In this document: positions 63,863-64,000 of the stretch, in pieces
Layout of the letters: each line of letters opens with the position of its first letter
Numbering within the stretch: the first letter of the stretch is position 1
Assembly (NCBI RefSeq): GCF_902706225.1
Contig: NZ_CACSKB010000015.1
Span: forward strand, 1 to 64,000
Reading direction: 5' to 3'
DNA from: Microbacterium sp. 18062
Lineage (GTDB): Bacteria > Actinomycetota > Actinomycetes > Actinomycetales > Microbacteriaceae
Length of the DNA: 64,000 nt
Notes under the pieces: generated by a model
Databases searched by the model: none
What the model saw: only the letters and a program-made list of their open reading frames with translations
What the model was told of the DNA's origin: nothing
Position numbers and translations under genes: made by a program

Positions 63863-64000
63863 GAACCGCACTTGCCCGCAGGGGCTCCGAGACGCTGACC
63901 CATCCCTCCCGAGCCCGCGTGCGGGAGGCGGACAGGGATCTTGCACGTTTCACCCAGGTGGCACGCCTAGCGTGTGCGGGTCCCGCGGCCCACAACCCGA
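63863..64000. other. Window end, no gene recognised
   Basis: GCAGGGGCTCCGAGACGCTGACC (63879-63901) resembles the right end of the dispersed repeat. CCTAGCGTGT near 63967 contains a TAGCGT box that may belong to a gene beyond the window. Confidence 0.4.

Noticed and set aside
63777-63995. 72-codon minus-strand open frame at the window end
   Set aside because: It translates the family C palindrome and flanking repeat sequence and has no start signal.

Overview
The window is 64 kb of very GC-rich bacterial chromosome. Codons end mostly in G or C, GTG starts are common, neighbouring genes often overlap by ATGA or GTGA, and many genes have a TANNNT box 6-8 nt before the start codon with no ribosome site. 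Gene content (SufS/SufU, E. coli-type long ArgG, a KimA-like K+ carrier, Asp23/AmaP stress genes, GntR/YtrA-ABC modules) and the dispersed repeats suggest an actinobacterium of the Microbacteriaceae, probably Microbacterium or a close relative. The genus is an inference. No rRNA, tRNA, CRISPR array or intact transposon was seen.

Layout. 0-9 kb: purine (urate) catabolism, with uricase, uraH, uraD, allantoinase, an NCS2 permease and an XRE-cupin regulator. Two amidohydrolases (acetamidase/formamidase and an AtzH-amidase fusion) are translationally chained behind allantoinase. Four copies of a TTAAG(N6)CTT motif sit upstream of the permease and uricase. 9-12 kb: glycerate kinase plus an SLC13 carrier. 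12-15.5 kb: a two-component system, a phosphotransferase and a small exported protein. 16-25 kb: apt, a GH13 glucosidase, a wall-anchored 5'-nucleotidase, an M20 amidohydrolase, a Pr6Pr membrane protein and the KimA-like carrier. 25-28.5 kb: sufS-sufU and a DEAD-box helicase.

29.1-33.7 kb: a ten-gene envelope-stress locus built around Asp23/Gls24-like proteins. It holds two Asp23 proteins, a DUF2273 protein, a DUF6286 protein, AmaP, CsbD, GlsB, an ECF-type sigma factor, and two more Asp23-like proteins overlapping the sigma gene. One of these looks like a non-zinc anti-sigma fused to an Asp23 domain. This is the best candidate for an undescribed regulatory system in the window.

33.9-39.1 kb: an ArsR-SRPBCC pair, then a decayed accessory island with a recombinase scrap, two PIN-domain toxin-antitoxin modules, a frameshifted and internally deleted rtcB, and a broken lipoprotein gene. 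39-44.8 kb: purL with a small membrane protein, a coiled-coil protein, and MpaB/TetR. 44.9-48.2 kb: a glycine-betaine-type ABC importer. 48.5-50.5 kb: a GntR/YtrA-ABC module. 50.7-58.3 kb: chorismate mutase, AI-2E carrier, lactonase-purA, helicase remnant, PatB-type lyase, argG. 58.6-62 kb: TetR, an ABC-like protein without Walker A, and a YhgE/Pip protein. 62-64 kb: NmrA-like reductase/HxlR, then a repeat-rich end.

Intergenic space is dominated by dispersed palindromes that fall into at least three length-conserved families, plus an ~90-bp repeat. In the largest palindrome family the bases of the outer arms differ between copies yet stay complementary, so the fold rather than the sequence seems to be conserved.
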